15,213 nucleotides of DNA, taken from an uncultured Candidatus Saccharibacteria bacterium. Its GTDB lineage: Bacteria; Patescibacteriota; Saccharimonadia; Saccharimonadales; Saccharimonadaceae. Numbering within the stretch: position 1 is the first letter of the stretch; each line of letters begins with the position of its first letter. The notes below the pieces were generated by a model that saw only the letters and a program-made list of their open reading frames with translations, did no database searches and was not told the origin of the DNA. A program made the position numbers and the translations under genes. Of this stretch, positions 1-8,306 are shown one piece after another. Location of the stretch: assembly GCA_938046735.1 (NCBI GenBank), contig CALIXF010000001.1, positions 1 to 15,213 on the forward strand, given 5' to 3'.

Positions 1-1287
1 TGTCTTTTCGCCTTCAGTAAAATCCTTATATCCGGCTGAATACCCGCCTTTTCCTGAAAGGAAATTCTCAGGCGATCCATACCAATATCTAGCCGCTTGT
101 GCTGCTGTACGGTCGCCTCCGTTTGCACCCATCGCTTCGATAAAATATTTTCCTTGAATTGGCGCAACCATCTCTTGTGGTGTACCAGTGTAGTGGAACG
201 TTGATTCAGCTGCAACAAACTCTACGGCATTTTGTTTTGAATAAATATAACCATAAGGTTTAGTTTCCACCACCATTTCCGCCTTTTGTCCAGGCTGAAA
301 CCTCGGACTAGCAGTACTAAAATCAGCAATACAATTAAAGGTAAAACCATCTCTACTTGATTCCGCATCATCCGTTTGAGGTTCACAGTCCACCCCACCC
401 ACGGTAACCTTATATCTTTTTATGTAATTTACTCGATGATAAGTATCCTGATCATTTTCGATTAAGGGAACCTGAATTCGGAACTTATGCTTAAGCTTCT
501 TTCCTGCACTGTTAGTTACCGTATCCCCGTTTGCCAGTAACGGTACTTTTGCATTTTGTACTTCTTTTATTGGGAATTCGCCTGTAACACTTGAATTTAC
601 TACCGCAGAATAGACTAAATATGCCCGATATGCTCCAGGTGGCGTATTACTATCAACTTTCACTCCATAATCAACCGCAACTTTGTTGTTGGTTATCGGC
701 CCGTTACTCTCGGATACTAAACAGCTATTTGAAAGAGTATTAAAGTCGCACAGTGGAATTACGTAATCCAGACCGTTCTTTTTTAGAAAAATACCCCAAG
801 TATTAGTATTTAAATCTGATTTTTGAACTGGTGCATTAGTTTGGTTATCATAGGGAATTTCATGCACAGGAGCATTAGTTCTAAGCCCCGCATTCTCGAT
901 TGAAACGTACATTTTATAACCAGTCACTGAGTTCGTTGAAATAGAAACATTCGCGTCGGTTCTTACTAGTTGCCCCATATCAGATCCACTAAGTGTGTAA
1001 TTTACTGATTTTGGAAGTGTGATACTCGCATAATATCCCTCAGTGGAAATCAATGACGGCGGAGTATTAGTTGAGCCATATGTTACCACTGCATATGTAC
1101 TTGAATAAGCTAACAGGGAAATTGTGAAAGTTATAAGACACCCCAACAAGAAAAAGATTGGCATCATATTCTTACCAATCGATCTTTTCGTGGATTTCTT
1201 TATTGCCTTCATTTTACCTTTATTATTCTTACAACCTTTAGGAAGATAAACATTATCATTATAAAGTAATTCAAGCTTAAAATCCAT
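1..1287 (-). CDS. Secreted surface protein with Gly-rich domain, partial at left edge
   Basis: An open frame of 429 codons runs without a stop from an ATG at 1287 to the left edge, so the C-terminus is missing. A second in-frame ATG at 1212 (residue 26) follows an AAAGG-like ribosome site and directly precedes a classical signal peptide: a basic stretch (KKSTKRSIGKN), a hydrophobic core at about residues 43-60, and a likely cleavage site after the Ala of SSTYA (residue 66). That start is at least as likely as 1287. The mature part is rich in Ser, Thr, Asn and Val with scattered Cys, as in beta-sandwich surface proteins. The last visible part (FIEAMGANGGD, then GGYSAGY, then a Thr-Glu-Gly turn) resembles the opening of Gly-rich repeat domains in bacterial cell-surface proteins. 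Expected location is the cell surface; a role in attachment is inference. It is divergent from the penicillin-binding protein gene. No function can be assigned. Confidence 0.72.
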   Translation of the reverse strand, partial: MDFKLELLYNDNVYLPKGCKNNKGKMKAIKKSTKRSIGKNMMPIFFLLGCLITFTISLLAYSSTYAVVTYGSTNTPPSLISTEGYYASITLPKSVNYTLSGSDMGQLVRTDANVSISTNSVTGYKMYVSIENAGLRTNAPVHEIPYDNQTNAPVQKSDLNTNTWGIFLKKNGLDYVIPLCDFNTLSNSCLVSESNGPITNNKVAVDYGVKVDSNTPPGAYRAYLVYSAVVNSSVTGEFPIKEVQNAKVPLLANGDTVTNSAGKKLKHKFRIQVPLIENDQDTYHRVNYIKRYKVTVGGVDCEPQTDDAESSRDGFTFNCIADFSTASPRFQPGQKAEMVVETKPYGYIYSKQNAVEFVAAESTFHYTGTPQEMVAPIQGKYFIEAMGANGGDRTAAQAARYWYGSPENFLSGKGGYSAGYKDFTEGEKT

Positions 1288-1322
1288 TTTTTCTGCTCTT
1301 TTTACTCTATTTTTTACAAAAA

Positions 1323-1328
1323 ATTATA
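1323..1328 (-). promoter_or_regulatory. Candidate -10 box for the surface-protein gene
   Basis: On the minus strand a perfect TATAAT lies 35 nt upstream of the ATG at 1287, in a very A+T-rich stretch. No convincing -35 box is seen at the usual distance, so the call is weak. Confidence 0.3.
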
Positions 1329-1340
1329 AAAATATTTCAG

Positions 1341-1369
1341 TTGCTCTAACTAAAATACAAGTGTATAAT
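1341..1369 (+). promoter_or_regulatory. Candidate promoter of the penicillin-binding protein gene
   Basis: TTGCTC at 1341-1346 and a perfect TATAAT at 1364-1369 are separated by 17 bp. Transcription would start near 1376, about 14 nt before the ATG at 1390. The intergenic region is shared with the divergent surface-protein gene. Confidence 0.5.
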
Positions 1370-1389
1370 TATGATAAATTGTCAATAAA

Positions 1390-4170
1390 ATGGAGGACAG
1401 GGTGGTTAATACTGGTAAGGATAAAGAAAAAACCGCTATGGAAAAACAGGGAAAAATAACAAAATCTAATGGTGATCCCCTAGCTAGACGCTCGATTAGC
1501 AATTCACAGAAATCTGAGGCAAAAGCTCCAAAGCGTTCAATTTTTCACAAAAAAGATCAAAAAATGAATCTATACTCATCCCTCATTTACCGTTCTCGTG
1601 CTAAAAAAGAAGCAAAAGCCCGCAAAGCCGCTGAAGAGCTAGCAAAGCTTCCTAAAGATCCAGTCAAGCGCTTCTTTGCTAGACTTCATCCTAAACGTGT
1701 TTTTCGTTTCATTTTCTCAAAAAAAGGTCTTTTCTTCTTCCTCAAATCTGCTGCCGTTCTTTTTCTGATTTCTGTTATTGCTATTGGTGGTCTCTTTCTT
1801 TACTACAAAAAAGATCTTGATGAAATTCGTCTTGATCAGATGAAGGTTTCTGGTACCGTTAATACTTATCTTGATCGCAATGGCCAAGTTCTCTGGGAAG
1901 ATAAAGGTGATGGTGATTATCGTCTTGTTGCCGATGGCGAAAACATCGCCACTTATATGCGCCAGGCCACTGTTGCTATCGAGGATCGTGAATTTTATAA
2001 TCACCCAGGTGTTAATTTCTTCGCTCTAATACGTGCTGCCATCTCTACGGTCACCGGTCATGGTGTGCAGGGTGGCTCGACCTTGACCCAACAGCTAATC
2101 AAACAAGTCTATTTTTCTGACGAAGCCAGTAACCGTACTGTTTCTGGTCTTCCTCGTAAAATCAAAGAGATGATCCTCGCTCTTGAGCTCGAAAAAATGT
2201 ACTCTAAGGAACAAATCATTACGATGTATCTCAACGAATCTCCATATGGTGGTCGTCGTAATGGTGTCGAAAGTGCTGCTCAGGCCTACTTTAAAAAATC
2301 TGCAAAAGAGCTCACTCTTGCTGAGTCCGCTCTTCTCGCTTCCATCCCCAACAATCCTTCCTATCTCAGTCCATATAACACCGCCGCTAATAATGCTCTT
2401 ATTGCCAGGCAACATAAAACCCTCGATGTCATGGTTAAAATGGGTTATATCACTGAAGATCAGGCCAATGAGGCTAAGAAGGTCAATATTCTTGACGAAA
2501 TCCAACCCGAAGTTAGTCGCTATACAAATATTAAAGCTCCTCATTTCGTCCTTGAAGTTAAGAAGCAGCTCGAAGCAAAATATGGCGTCAAAACCATGCG
2601 TGCTGGTGGTTTTACTATCAAGACCTCTCTCGACCTTCGCGCCCAAGAATACGCCGAAGCTGCTGTTGCTAACGGCGCTAAATTAATGAAACGTAACGGT
2701 AGTGATAATATTTCACTTTCCTCAGTTGATGTTGAAACCGGACAGATTATTGCCATGGTCGGATCCGCTGATTGGCATAAACCAGTCTATGGCGAAGTGA
2801 ATGCTGCTACTGCTCTCCTCGAGCCAGGTTCAACCATCAAGCCAATTCTCGATTATGCTCCACTTTTTGCTCAGCGTGAAGGTATTAATTATGGTGCTGG
2901 CTCTATTCTTAAGGATGAAAATATTGATAAATATTACTGTGCAGGTTCTACTGGCAATTGTATGCTTCGTAACTACTCGGGCGCTTTCTATGGAAACATT
3001 CCAATTCGCAAAGCCCTCGCCAACTCTCTAAATATTCCAGCCGTCAAGGCTCTCTATATTAACGGTATTGAGAATAGTCTCAAAGTTGCTCATGACCTCG
3101 GTGATCTTTCTTACTGTACTGATGCTTCCTCTGGCCTCTCGATCGCTATCGGTTCCGGCTGTAATGTTCGTCCGATCGAGCATGCCAATGCTTATGCTTC
3201 TCTTGCTCGTGGTGGTATCTATAAGCCACTCGCCTACGTTCTAGAAGTTAAAAACTCCTCTGGCGATGTGGTTGAAAAATGGGAAGATACCGCTGGTAAA
3301 CGTGCTCTTGACGCACAGGCCGCCTATATGGTTACAGATATTCTTGGTGACGCTAATGCTCGTACTATGGTCTGGGGTTCTCTTGCCCGTGCTAAAGGCT
3401 TTGTCGTACCAGGTGTTTGGACCGCCACTAAAACTGGTACTACTACTACCGCCAACTCTGCCATTACTAAAGACTCACTTATGGCTTCCTACTCCTCCGC
3501 TGTTTCTACGGTAGTTTGGAATGGTAATCACGACGGTTCTGGTCTCTGGAATAGCTCAAACGATATTGTTCGCACCGTAATCAGTGATTATATGGCTCCA
3601 GTTCACACCCAGGTTTACGCTGCCGACGGTAAATGGAAAACTGGCGACAAGCCAGTTCAGCCTGCCGGTATGCAAACACTCACCGTCAACGGTATTACTG
3701 ACATCTGGCCAAGCTGGTTTAATAGCAAAAACAACGGTATCCAAAAGGAAACTATTAAATTCAACAAGTTCACCAAGAAAAAAGCTAGCAGTTGTACTCT
3801 TCCTGCTCTCACTGTTGATGTTGAAATTACTTACTCAATCGACCCAATCTCTAAGAACAAAACCTATGCCACTGATCCAAACGGCTATGATCCAAACACC
3901 GAAGATGACTGTTCTTATACTCCACCATCCGTCTCCTTCAGCACCCGTACCATTGCCTCGTCTACACAATTGAAGTTTACGGTCACTGCTGGCTCTGCTT
4001 CTTCTATGAGGTACACAATCTCAGTGGATGGTACTGTTGTTAAAAATGGTTCTGCCTCTTCCGGTCTCAATGATCCAAGTTACACTATGACCGGTACCGA
4101 ATCTACTATCACCGTTACCCTAACTGATGATAAGGGCTATGAGACTACCGATACGATCACACGCCCATAG
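1390..4170 (+). CDS. Class A penicillin-binding protein (transglycosylase/transpeptidase)
   Basis: A bifunctional peptidoglycan synthase: the GT51 domain polymerises lipid II and the transpeptidase domain cross-links stem peptides, outside a single membrane anchor. Residues 1-110 are basic and cytoplasmic; the membrane segment is about 112-139. The GT51 domain shows the E198-D-R-E-F-Y motif (catalytic Glu198), GGSTLTQQ at 228-235 and the ESPYG segment near 285. The transpeptidase shows S481-T-I-K484, S546-L-N548 and K681-T-G683, so all three penicillin-binding motifs are intact. A C-terminal extension of over 130 residues has a Cys-containing linker and a Ser/Thr-rich beta, Ig-like segment. 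The ATG at 1390 overlaps GGAGG (1392-1396), which sits 5 nt before an in-frame GTG at 1402; that GTG may be the true start, giving 922 instead of 926 residues. At 926 residues it is long for the family because of both extensions. It precedes tyrS by 80 nt. Confidence 0.95.
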   Translation: MEDRVVNTGKDKEKTAMEKQGKITKSNGDPLARRSISNSQKSEAKAPKRSIFHKKDQKMNLYSSLIYRSRAKKEAKARKAAEELAKLPKDPVKRFFARLHPKRVFRFIFSKKGLFFFLKSAAVLFLISVIAIGGLFLYYKKDLDEIRLDQMKVSGTVNTYLDRNGQVLWEDKGDGDYRLVADGENIATYMRQATVAIEDREFYNHPGVNFFALIRAAISTVTGHGVQGGSTLTQQLIKQVYFSDEASNRTVSGLPRKIKEMILALELEKMYSKEQIITMYLNESPYGGRRNGVESAAQAYFKKSAKELTLAESALLASIPNNPSYLSPYNTAANNALIARQHKTLDVMVKMGYITEDQANEAKKVNILDEIQPEVSRYTNIKAPHFVLEVKKQLEAKYGVKTMRAGGFTIKTSLDLRAQEYAEAAVANGAKLMKRNGSDNISLSSVDVETGQIIAMVGSADWHKPVYGEVNAATALLEPGSTIKPILDYAPLFAQREGINYGAGSILKDENIDKYYCAGSTGNCMLRNYSGAFYGNIPIRKALANSLNIPAVKALYINGIENSLKVAHDLGDLSYCTDASSGLSIAIGSGCNVRPIEHANAYASLARGGIYKPLAYVLEVKNSSGDVVEKWEDTAGKRALDAQAAYMVTDILGDANARTMVWGSLARAKGFVVPGVWTATKTGTTTTANSAITKDSLMASYSSAVSTVVWNGNHDGSGLWNSSNDIVRTVISDYMAPVHTQVYAADGKWKTGDKPVQPAGMQTLTVNGITDIWPSWFNSKNNGIQKETIKFNKFTKKKASSCTLPALTVDVEITYSIDPISKNKTYATDPNGYDPNTEDDCSYTPPSVSFSTRTIASSTQLKFTVTAGSASSMRYTISVDGTVVKNGSASSGLNDPSYTMTGTESTITVTLTDDKGYETTDTITRP

Positions 4171-4217
4171 TAGTCTTTGGTGTCTCTCAATATAAAAATA
4201 ACCAACAGAGTTAAAAT

Positions 4218-4244
4218 TTGAAACCGCGCTCTCTGTGCTACAAT
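4218..4244 (+). promoter_or_regulatory. tyrS promoter with extended -10, likely leaderless
   Basis: TGC-TACAAT (4236-4244) is an extended -10 element; a TTGAAA at 4218-4223 lies 15 bp upstream of the hexamer. Only 6 nt separate the -10 from the ATG at 4251, so transcription should begin at or next to the start codon. The AAGG at 4245-4248 is too close to the ATG to act as a Shine-Dalgarno. Confidence 0.55.
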
Positions 4245-4250
4245 AAGGAT

Positions 4251-5549
4251 ATGAAATTATCCGAAGAATTAGCTTGGCGCGGTTTTGTCGCCGAAAACAC
4301 AATTAAAAATTCTGCAGAAATCGATCAGCGAGAACATAAAAAATTCTATTTCGGCGCTGATCCTTCTGCCGACTCTCTCACTATTGGTAATCTTGCTGCG
4401 CTTATGATGTGCGCCTGCTTTGTTCGTCACGGATATCAGCCTTATCTTCTTGTTGGTGGTGCAACCGGTCAAATCGGTGATCCTAAAGAAAATGGTGAAC
4501 GCGATCTCAAGACGATCGAGGAAATTGAACACAACAAGGATTGCATTAAGAAGCAGATGGAGCTCATCATCAGCCCAGATGGTGCAGCTAATACTTTAGG
4601 TGATGGTGATCCTACTAATGATCACTATGAACTTATCATGGTTGACAATCTTGATTGGTTTAAAAATATCAACTATCTAGATTTTCTCCGTTCTATTGGT
4701 AAAAACTTCTCCATGACCCAACTTCTTGACCGTAAATTTATACAAAATCGCATCGGTGAAGGCGGTTCCGGTATCTCTTATGCTGAATTTTCTTACACTC
4801 TTATCCAAGGTTATGATTTTCTCCATCTCTACCGTACTCACGGCATTGATCTTCAACTCTGTGGTGCTGATCAATTTGGTAACGCCTCTACTGGTGTCCA
4901 CTTGATCAAGCGTCTCGAGGGTGGTCGTGCTGATGTTTGGTCAACTCCACTTATTATTGATCCGGTCTCTGGCCGTAAGTTTGGTAAATCTGAAGGCAAC
5001 GCTGTTTGGCTCGCTGGTTCTGATAATGGTTCTGGCAACTTCACTTCCGTCTTTGACTTTTATCAATTTTGGCTCAATCAAGCCGATGAAGCTGTTGAAT
5101 ATCTAATTAAGATTTATTCCGTACTTGATAAATCAGTCATCGATCAGATCCTTTCTGAACATCGTGCTCACCCTGAACAGCGCATTGCTCAAAAAGCTTT
5201 GGCCAAAAGCGTTACCGAAGTTGTTCATGGCAAAAAATCTGCAGCTGCCGCCATCCTTCTCACTGAACTTCTCTTTGGTGATCGTCGTTTAGAAACTCTT
5301 TCCGAATCTGAAATTGAATCAATTTCTTTTCTGCTCCCTACTATAAAACTCGTTGATAAATCTGGCTCCGTCTTGCTTCTAGATGCGCTCACTGAAACTG
5401 GTCTTTGTTCTTCTCGCTCCGAGGCAAAGCAGTTAGTTTCTGGTAATGCTATTTCAGTTAACGGTATTAAGATTACAGATTTAAATTTTGAAATCAACAC
5501 TCTCTCCGTCTTAAAGCGTGGTAAGAACAAGTTTGCTCTTATAAAATAG
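4251..5549 (+). CDS. tyrS: Tyrosyl-tRNA synthetase
   Basis: Class I synthetase that activates tyrosine with ATP and loads it on tRNA-Tyr in the cytoplasm; 432 residues, the normal bacterial length. The Rossmann catalytic domain begins with GADPSADSL at about 35-43. The HIGH signature reads T44-I-G-N47, and the KMSKS signature reads K243-F-G-K-S247. The tyrosine-pocket pattern Y182, Q186, D189 (in SYTLIQGYDF) and the ADQFGN segment at 206-211 match TyrRS rather than TrpRS. A C-terminal S4 RNA-binding domain occupies about 382-430. I chose ATG 4251 over the upstream in-frame TTG at 4218 because family homology begins at MKLSEEL and the -10 box covers the upstream codons. Transcription appears to be independent of the preceding gene. 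Confidence 0.96.
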   Translation: MKLSEELAWRGFVAENTIKNSAEIDQREHKKFYFGADPSADSLTIGNLAALMMCACFVRHGYQPYLLVGGATGQIGDPKENGERDLKTIEEIEHNKDCIKKQMELIISPDGAANTLGDGDPTNDHYELIMVDNLDWFKNINYLDFLRSIGKNFSMTQLLDRKFIQNRIGEGGSGISYAEFSYTLIQGYDFLHLYRTHGIDLQLCGADQFGNASTGVHLIKRLEGGRADVWSTPLIIDPVSGRKFGKSEGNAVWLAGSDNGSGNFTSVFDFYQFWLNQADEAVEYLIKIYSVLDKSVIDQILSEHRAHPEQRIAQKALAKSVTEVVHGKKSAAAAILLTELLFGDRRLETLSESEIESISFLLPTIKLVDKSGSVLLLDALTETGLCSSRSEAKQLVSGNAISVNGIKITDLNFEINTLSVLKRGKNKFALIK

Positions 5550-5653
5550 CTATCTTCTAGTAGTCTAGAGGAAATTTACGTCTCTTTTGTTTTAATAGTC
5601 TCTTTTCTTGAGATAACATTTTCGCCTTTGTGAACAAAAACTTTTCCTCATGC

Positions 5654-5681
5654 TTGAAAAAACTACGAGTTCAGCTATACT
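5654..5681 (+). promoter_or_regulatory. Candidate recA promoter
   Basis: TTGAAA (5654-5659) and TATACT (5676-5681) have a 16-bp spacer. Transcription would start near 5688, leaving an untranslated leader of about 95 nt. The 234-nt gap between tyrS and recA holds no open frame I can support. I found neither an E. coli-type nor a Bacillus-type LexA box in it. Confidence 0.5.
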
Positions 5682-5783
5682 TGAAATAAGAGAGCGAGGT
5701 AAGGATTATCTATTCTTCTGTAGAGAGAAAGATCGCAATTATATTGCCGGTCAAATTAATTAATTCTAAATAAAGGACAAAAT

Positions 5784-6812
5784 ATGGCAAAAGAACCAAA
5801 AGAAACCAAAGAAAATTCTGTACAAGATGGCAAATCTGAAGCATTGAAACTTGCTATTGCTCAGATCACCAAACAATTTGGTGATGGTTCCATCATGAAG
5901 CTTGGTGAAAATCATAACGTGAATATTGAGTTAATTCATTCCGGTTCACTTTCATTAGACCTTGCCCTCGGTGGTGGCTATCCAAAGGGTCGTATTATTG
6001 AAGTTTATGGTCCTGAGTCTTCCGGTAAGACTACCCTTGCTTTGCATGCTATTGCTGAAGTTCAAAAAACTGGTGGTCAGGCTGCCTTTATTGATGCCGA
6101 GCATGCCCTCGATCCATCTTATGCTGAAAAAATTGGTGTCCAGATTGACAATCTCTTGATTTCTCAGCCAGATAACGGGGAACAGGCTCTTGAAATCTGT
6201 GAAACCCTTGTTCGTTCCAATGCTGTTGATCTGATTGTTGTTGACTCCGTTGCTGCGCTTACCCCAAAAGCTGAAATTGATGGTGATATGGGAGACGCCC
6301 AGATGGGCCTACAGGCACGTCTTATGTCTCAGGCCATGCGTAAACTTACAGCCATTATTTCAAAATCCAAAGCCACCGTTATCTTTATCAACCAGATTCG
6401 CATGAAACTTGGTGTAATGTTCGGTAACCCAGAAACTACCACCGGTGGTAACGCACTTAAGTTCTATGCTTCGGTTCGTGTCGATATTCGCCGCATTGGT
6501 CAAATCAAAAATGGTGAAGATATCATTGGTAACCGCACTAAAATCAAGGTAGTCAAAAATAAGATTGCTGCACCGTTCCGTACTGCTGAATTCGACATTA
6601 TGTATAATGAAGGAATTTCAAAAACTGGTGATGTGCTTGATCTCGCTGTTCAGTATGGCGTTCTCGATAAAGCTGGTGCTTTTCTGAAGTATAACGGTGA
6701 GACTATCGGTCAGGGACGTGAAGCTGTTAAACGTCTCTTTAAAGAGAGTCCTGAGCTCTTCGCTGAAATTGAAGAAAAAGTTCGCGCCAAAGCTGAGGAA
6801 GGCCAAAAATAA
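5784..6812 (+). CDS. recA: RecA recombinase
   Basis: DNA-dependent ATPase that forms filaments on single-stranded DNA, drives strand exchange and, where LexA is present, triggers its self-cleavage. The 342 residues are the typical length. Walker A is GPESSGKTT (76-84) and Walker B is LIVVDS with Asp154. The DNA-binding L2 region runs from FINQIRMKLG (201-210) through the GNPETTTGGNALKFYAS block (214-230). The C-terminus is Lys/Glu-rich rather than carrying the long acidic tail of the E. coli protein. AAAGGA at 5772-5777, 6 nt before the ATG, fixes the start. It is followed after 15 nt by recX, the standard pairing of recombinase and its modulator. Confidence 0.98.
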   Translation: MAKEPKETKENSVQDGKSEALKLAIAQITKQFGDGSIMKLGENHNVNIELIHSGSLSLDLALGGGYPKGRIIEVYGPESSGKTTLALHAIAEVQKTGGQAAFIDAEHALDPSYAEKIGVQIDNLLISQPDNGEQALEICETLVRSNAVDLIVVDSVAALTPKAEIDGDMGDAQMGLQARLMSQAMRKLTAIISKSKATVIFINQIRMKLGVMFGNPETTTGGNALKFYASVRVDIRRIGQIKNGEDIIGNRTKIKVVKNKIAAPFRTAEFDIMYNEGISKTGDVLDLAVQYGVLDKAGAFLKYNGETIGQGREAVKRLFKESPELFAEIEEKVRAKAEEGQK

Positions 6813-6827
6813 TCTCCACTAAAAGAT

Positions 6828-7670
6828 ATGCCGACTGTTACTAGTTTGCGTGGTGCCATTCGTGATACCCATCGTGTCAATGTTTTTATTGATGGTAAGT
6901 TTAGTTTTTCATTAACTCTTACTGAGCTTTCTGACTCAAAACTTCATCAAGGTCAGGTTTTGACCGAAGCCGAAATTGAAAAATTATGTAATCTTTCTGG
7001 ACTTGGCAAACTCTATCAAAGTACTCTTGAATATTGTTTTTCGCGTCCTCATTCCAAAAAAGAGATTATTGATTATCTCAAGCGTAAAAAGGTTCGTCGT
7101 GATTTGGATTGGAAGCGCTTTGAGGAACACCAAATCAAACTGCAGAACGATACCGAATATGCTTCTAAAGTCAAAGAGATTCGCCAACACGCCAAAGAGC
7201 AAAATCGGAAAATTCGTGAAATTGATTTTACGGAAAATAATACTTATGAATATCGCGGTTCTAAGAGGACTAATCTCCCCACAAAACCAGCCGATCGTAT
7301 TAGTGTAGAGATGATCCAGGAAGTTGTTTCACGTCTTGAATCTCAAAACTACATCAATGATCAGGAATTTGCTCGCTATTTTGTCGAAAATCGCCATCAA
7401 AATAAGGGGATCAGTACAAAACGTCTTATTCAGGAGTTGAAAACTAAGGGAATTAGTGATGAAAATATCGAGCATGCCATGTTTAATAGTGAAACTGGTA
7501 GTTTTCTTAGAGATGAAGAAGCTGAACTTGAAAAAATGATCAAAAAACAGCTCAGAAAAACTTCGGACCGCCAAAAAATCATCGCATACCTTGCGCGTCA
7601 AGGTTTTTCATATGATTTAATCAAAAGTAAACTTGATCAATTTCTTAATTCTGGAGACGAACATTTCTAA
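6828..7670 (+). CDS. recX: RecX family regulator of RecA, with insertion
   Basis: RecX proteins bind RecA filaments and limit or modulate their activity. At 280 residues this is longer than most. Residues 1-60 (RVNVFIDGKFSFSLTLTELSD and the LTEAEIEKL helix) match the N-terminal extension of Firmicutes-type RecX. The canonical three-helix repeats are recognisable at RPHSKKEIIDYLKRK (73-87), at RLESQNYINDQEFARYFVENR (169-189) and at KGISTKRLIQELKTKGI (193-209). Between the first two lies an extra charged, probably helical segment at about 89-157 that most RecX proteins lack. A further C-terminal repeat follows at about 235-270. The gene lies 15 nt downstream of recA with no clear Shine-Dalgarno, so it is probably co-transcribed and translationally coupled. 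It ends 11 nt from the convergent PRC-barrel gene. Confidence 0.88.
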   Translation: MPTVTSLRGAIRDTHRVNVFIDGKFSFSLTLTELSDSKLHQGQVLTEAEIEKLCNLSGLGKLYQSTLEYCFSRPHSKKEIIDYLKRKKVRRDLDWKRFEEHQIKLQNDTEYASKVKEIRQHAKEQNRKIREIDFTENNTYEYRGSKRTNLPTKPADRISVEMIQEVVSRLESQNYINDQEFARYFVENRHQNKGISTKRLIQELKTKGISDENIEHAMFNSETGSFLRDEEAELEKMIKKQLRKTSDRQKIIAYLARQGFSYDLIKSKLDQFLNSGDEHF

Positions 7671-7681
7671 ATAAATCCTTC

Positions 7682-8272
7682 TTATTTACGAATAGAAGTA
7701 TTATTTCCTCGCGCAATATATTTCCCATCCTTAAACGGATTCACGAAATTAGGTACAAAGTCCAAAGTTCCTGACTTTTTCATAATTGTACTCTCCTCGC
7801 TTTTGACAATAATTTCGTTATCGTTGATCTCATGTATCTCCGAGCGACCAATCACTAATTCCGGATCAATCAGTGCTTTATAGATAGGCCTCTTAATAAT
7901 CAGTTGCATAATCTGAAAACCATCAGTCGTCACCATAAAATCTTCCACTCGGCCCAGTATTGTCTTCTTTTTGGTAACCACTTTCATGTTTTCCAGGGTA
8001 AAACCAAGCTCAATAGTTTCTTTTAGCTTTATTACGTCATTTTGTTCGATAAATTCTTCATCCGAATCCACAATCATACCCATTTTAGAAAATTCTCGCA
8101 CACTAGTTACATCTAAAAATAAGCGCTGTTTTGACGATACTGCACTAATCTCAAAGGCGACTATCTTCAAAAAATTAGGATCAACCACCAAATCTTTCAC
8201 TTCCGCAATTCTAGAAGCCGTATGTAAACTCAGAATAGGATAATTTAAAAGTTTTGAGCCTTCGATTAACAT
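7682..8272 (-). CDS. PRC-barrel domain protein, two domains
   Basis: A 196-residue soluble protein with two PRC-barrel-like beta domains in tandem. The first is about 1-75 (LLNYPILSLHTASRIAEVKD with DLVVDPNFLKIVAFEI). The second is about 90-165 (TKKKTILGRVEDFMV, then LIIKRPIYKAL). PRC barrels serve as small binding platforms, known from RimM and the photosynthetic reaction-centre H subunit; the partner here is unknown. No signal peptide or membrane segment is visible. The last 30 residues are polar and probably flexible. It follows the HAD gene on the same strand by 20 nt but has its own extended -10 box. There is no Shine-Dalgarno before the ATG. Confidence 0.8.
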   Translation of the reverse strand: MLIEGSKLLNYPILSLHTASRIAEVKDLVVDPNFLKIVAFEISAVSSKQRLFLDVTSVREFSKMGMIVDSDEEFIEQNDVIKLKETIELGFTLENMKVVTKKKTILGRVEDFMVTTDGFQIMQLIIKRPIYKALIDPELVIGRSEIHEINDNEIIVKSEESTIMKKSGTLDFVPNFVNPFKDGKYIARGNNTSIRK

Positions 8273-8278
8273 AAGCTA

Positions 8279-8306
8279 ATTATATCATATCACTATAAAA
8301 CGCCAA
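8279..8306 (-). promoter_or_regulatory. Promoter of the PRC-barrel gene, likely leaderless
   Basis: On the minus strand TTGGCG (8306-8301), a 16-bp spacer ending in TGA, then a perfect TATAAT (8284-8279). TGA-TATAAT is an extended -10. Exactly 6 nt (TAGCTT) separate it from the ATG at 8272. The -35 lies inside the 3' end of the HAD gene, so this promoter can act independently of that gene. Confidence 0.55.

Noticed and set aside
2095..2646. Minus-strand open frame of 183 codons inside the penicillin-binding protein gene
   Set aside because: It is the shadow of the transglycosylase region, whose motifs are intact on the plus strand.
4218..4250. Upstream in-frame TTG start for tyrS, giving 443 residues
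   Set aside because: The added 11 codons cover the promoter -10 box, have no ribosome site and fall outside family homology, which begins at ATG 4251.
5558..5573. Terminator after tyrS (TCTAG/CTAGA stem)
   Set aside because: The 5-7 bp stem is weak and is followed by AAATTTACG rather than a T run.
5550..5783. LexA (SOS) box upstream of recA
   Set aside because: I looked for CTGT-N8-ACAG and GAAC-N4-GTTC forms and found only partial matches with wrong spacing.
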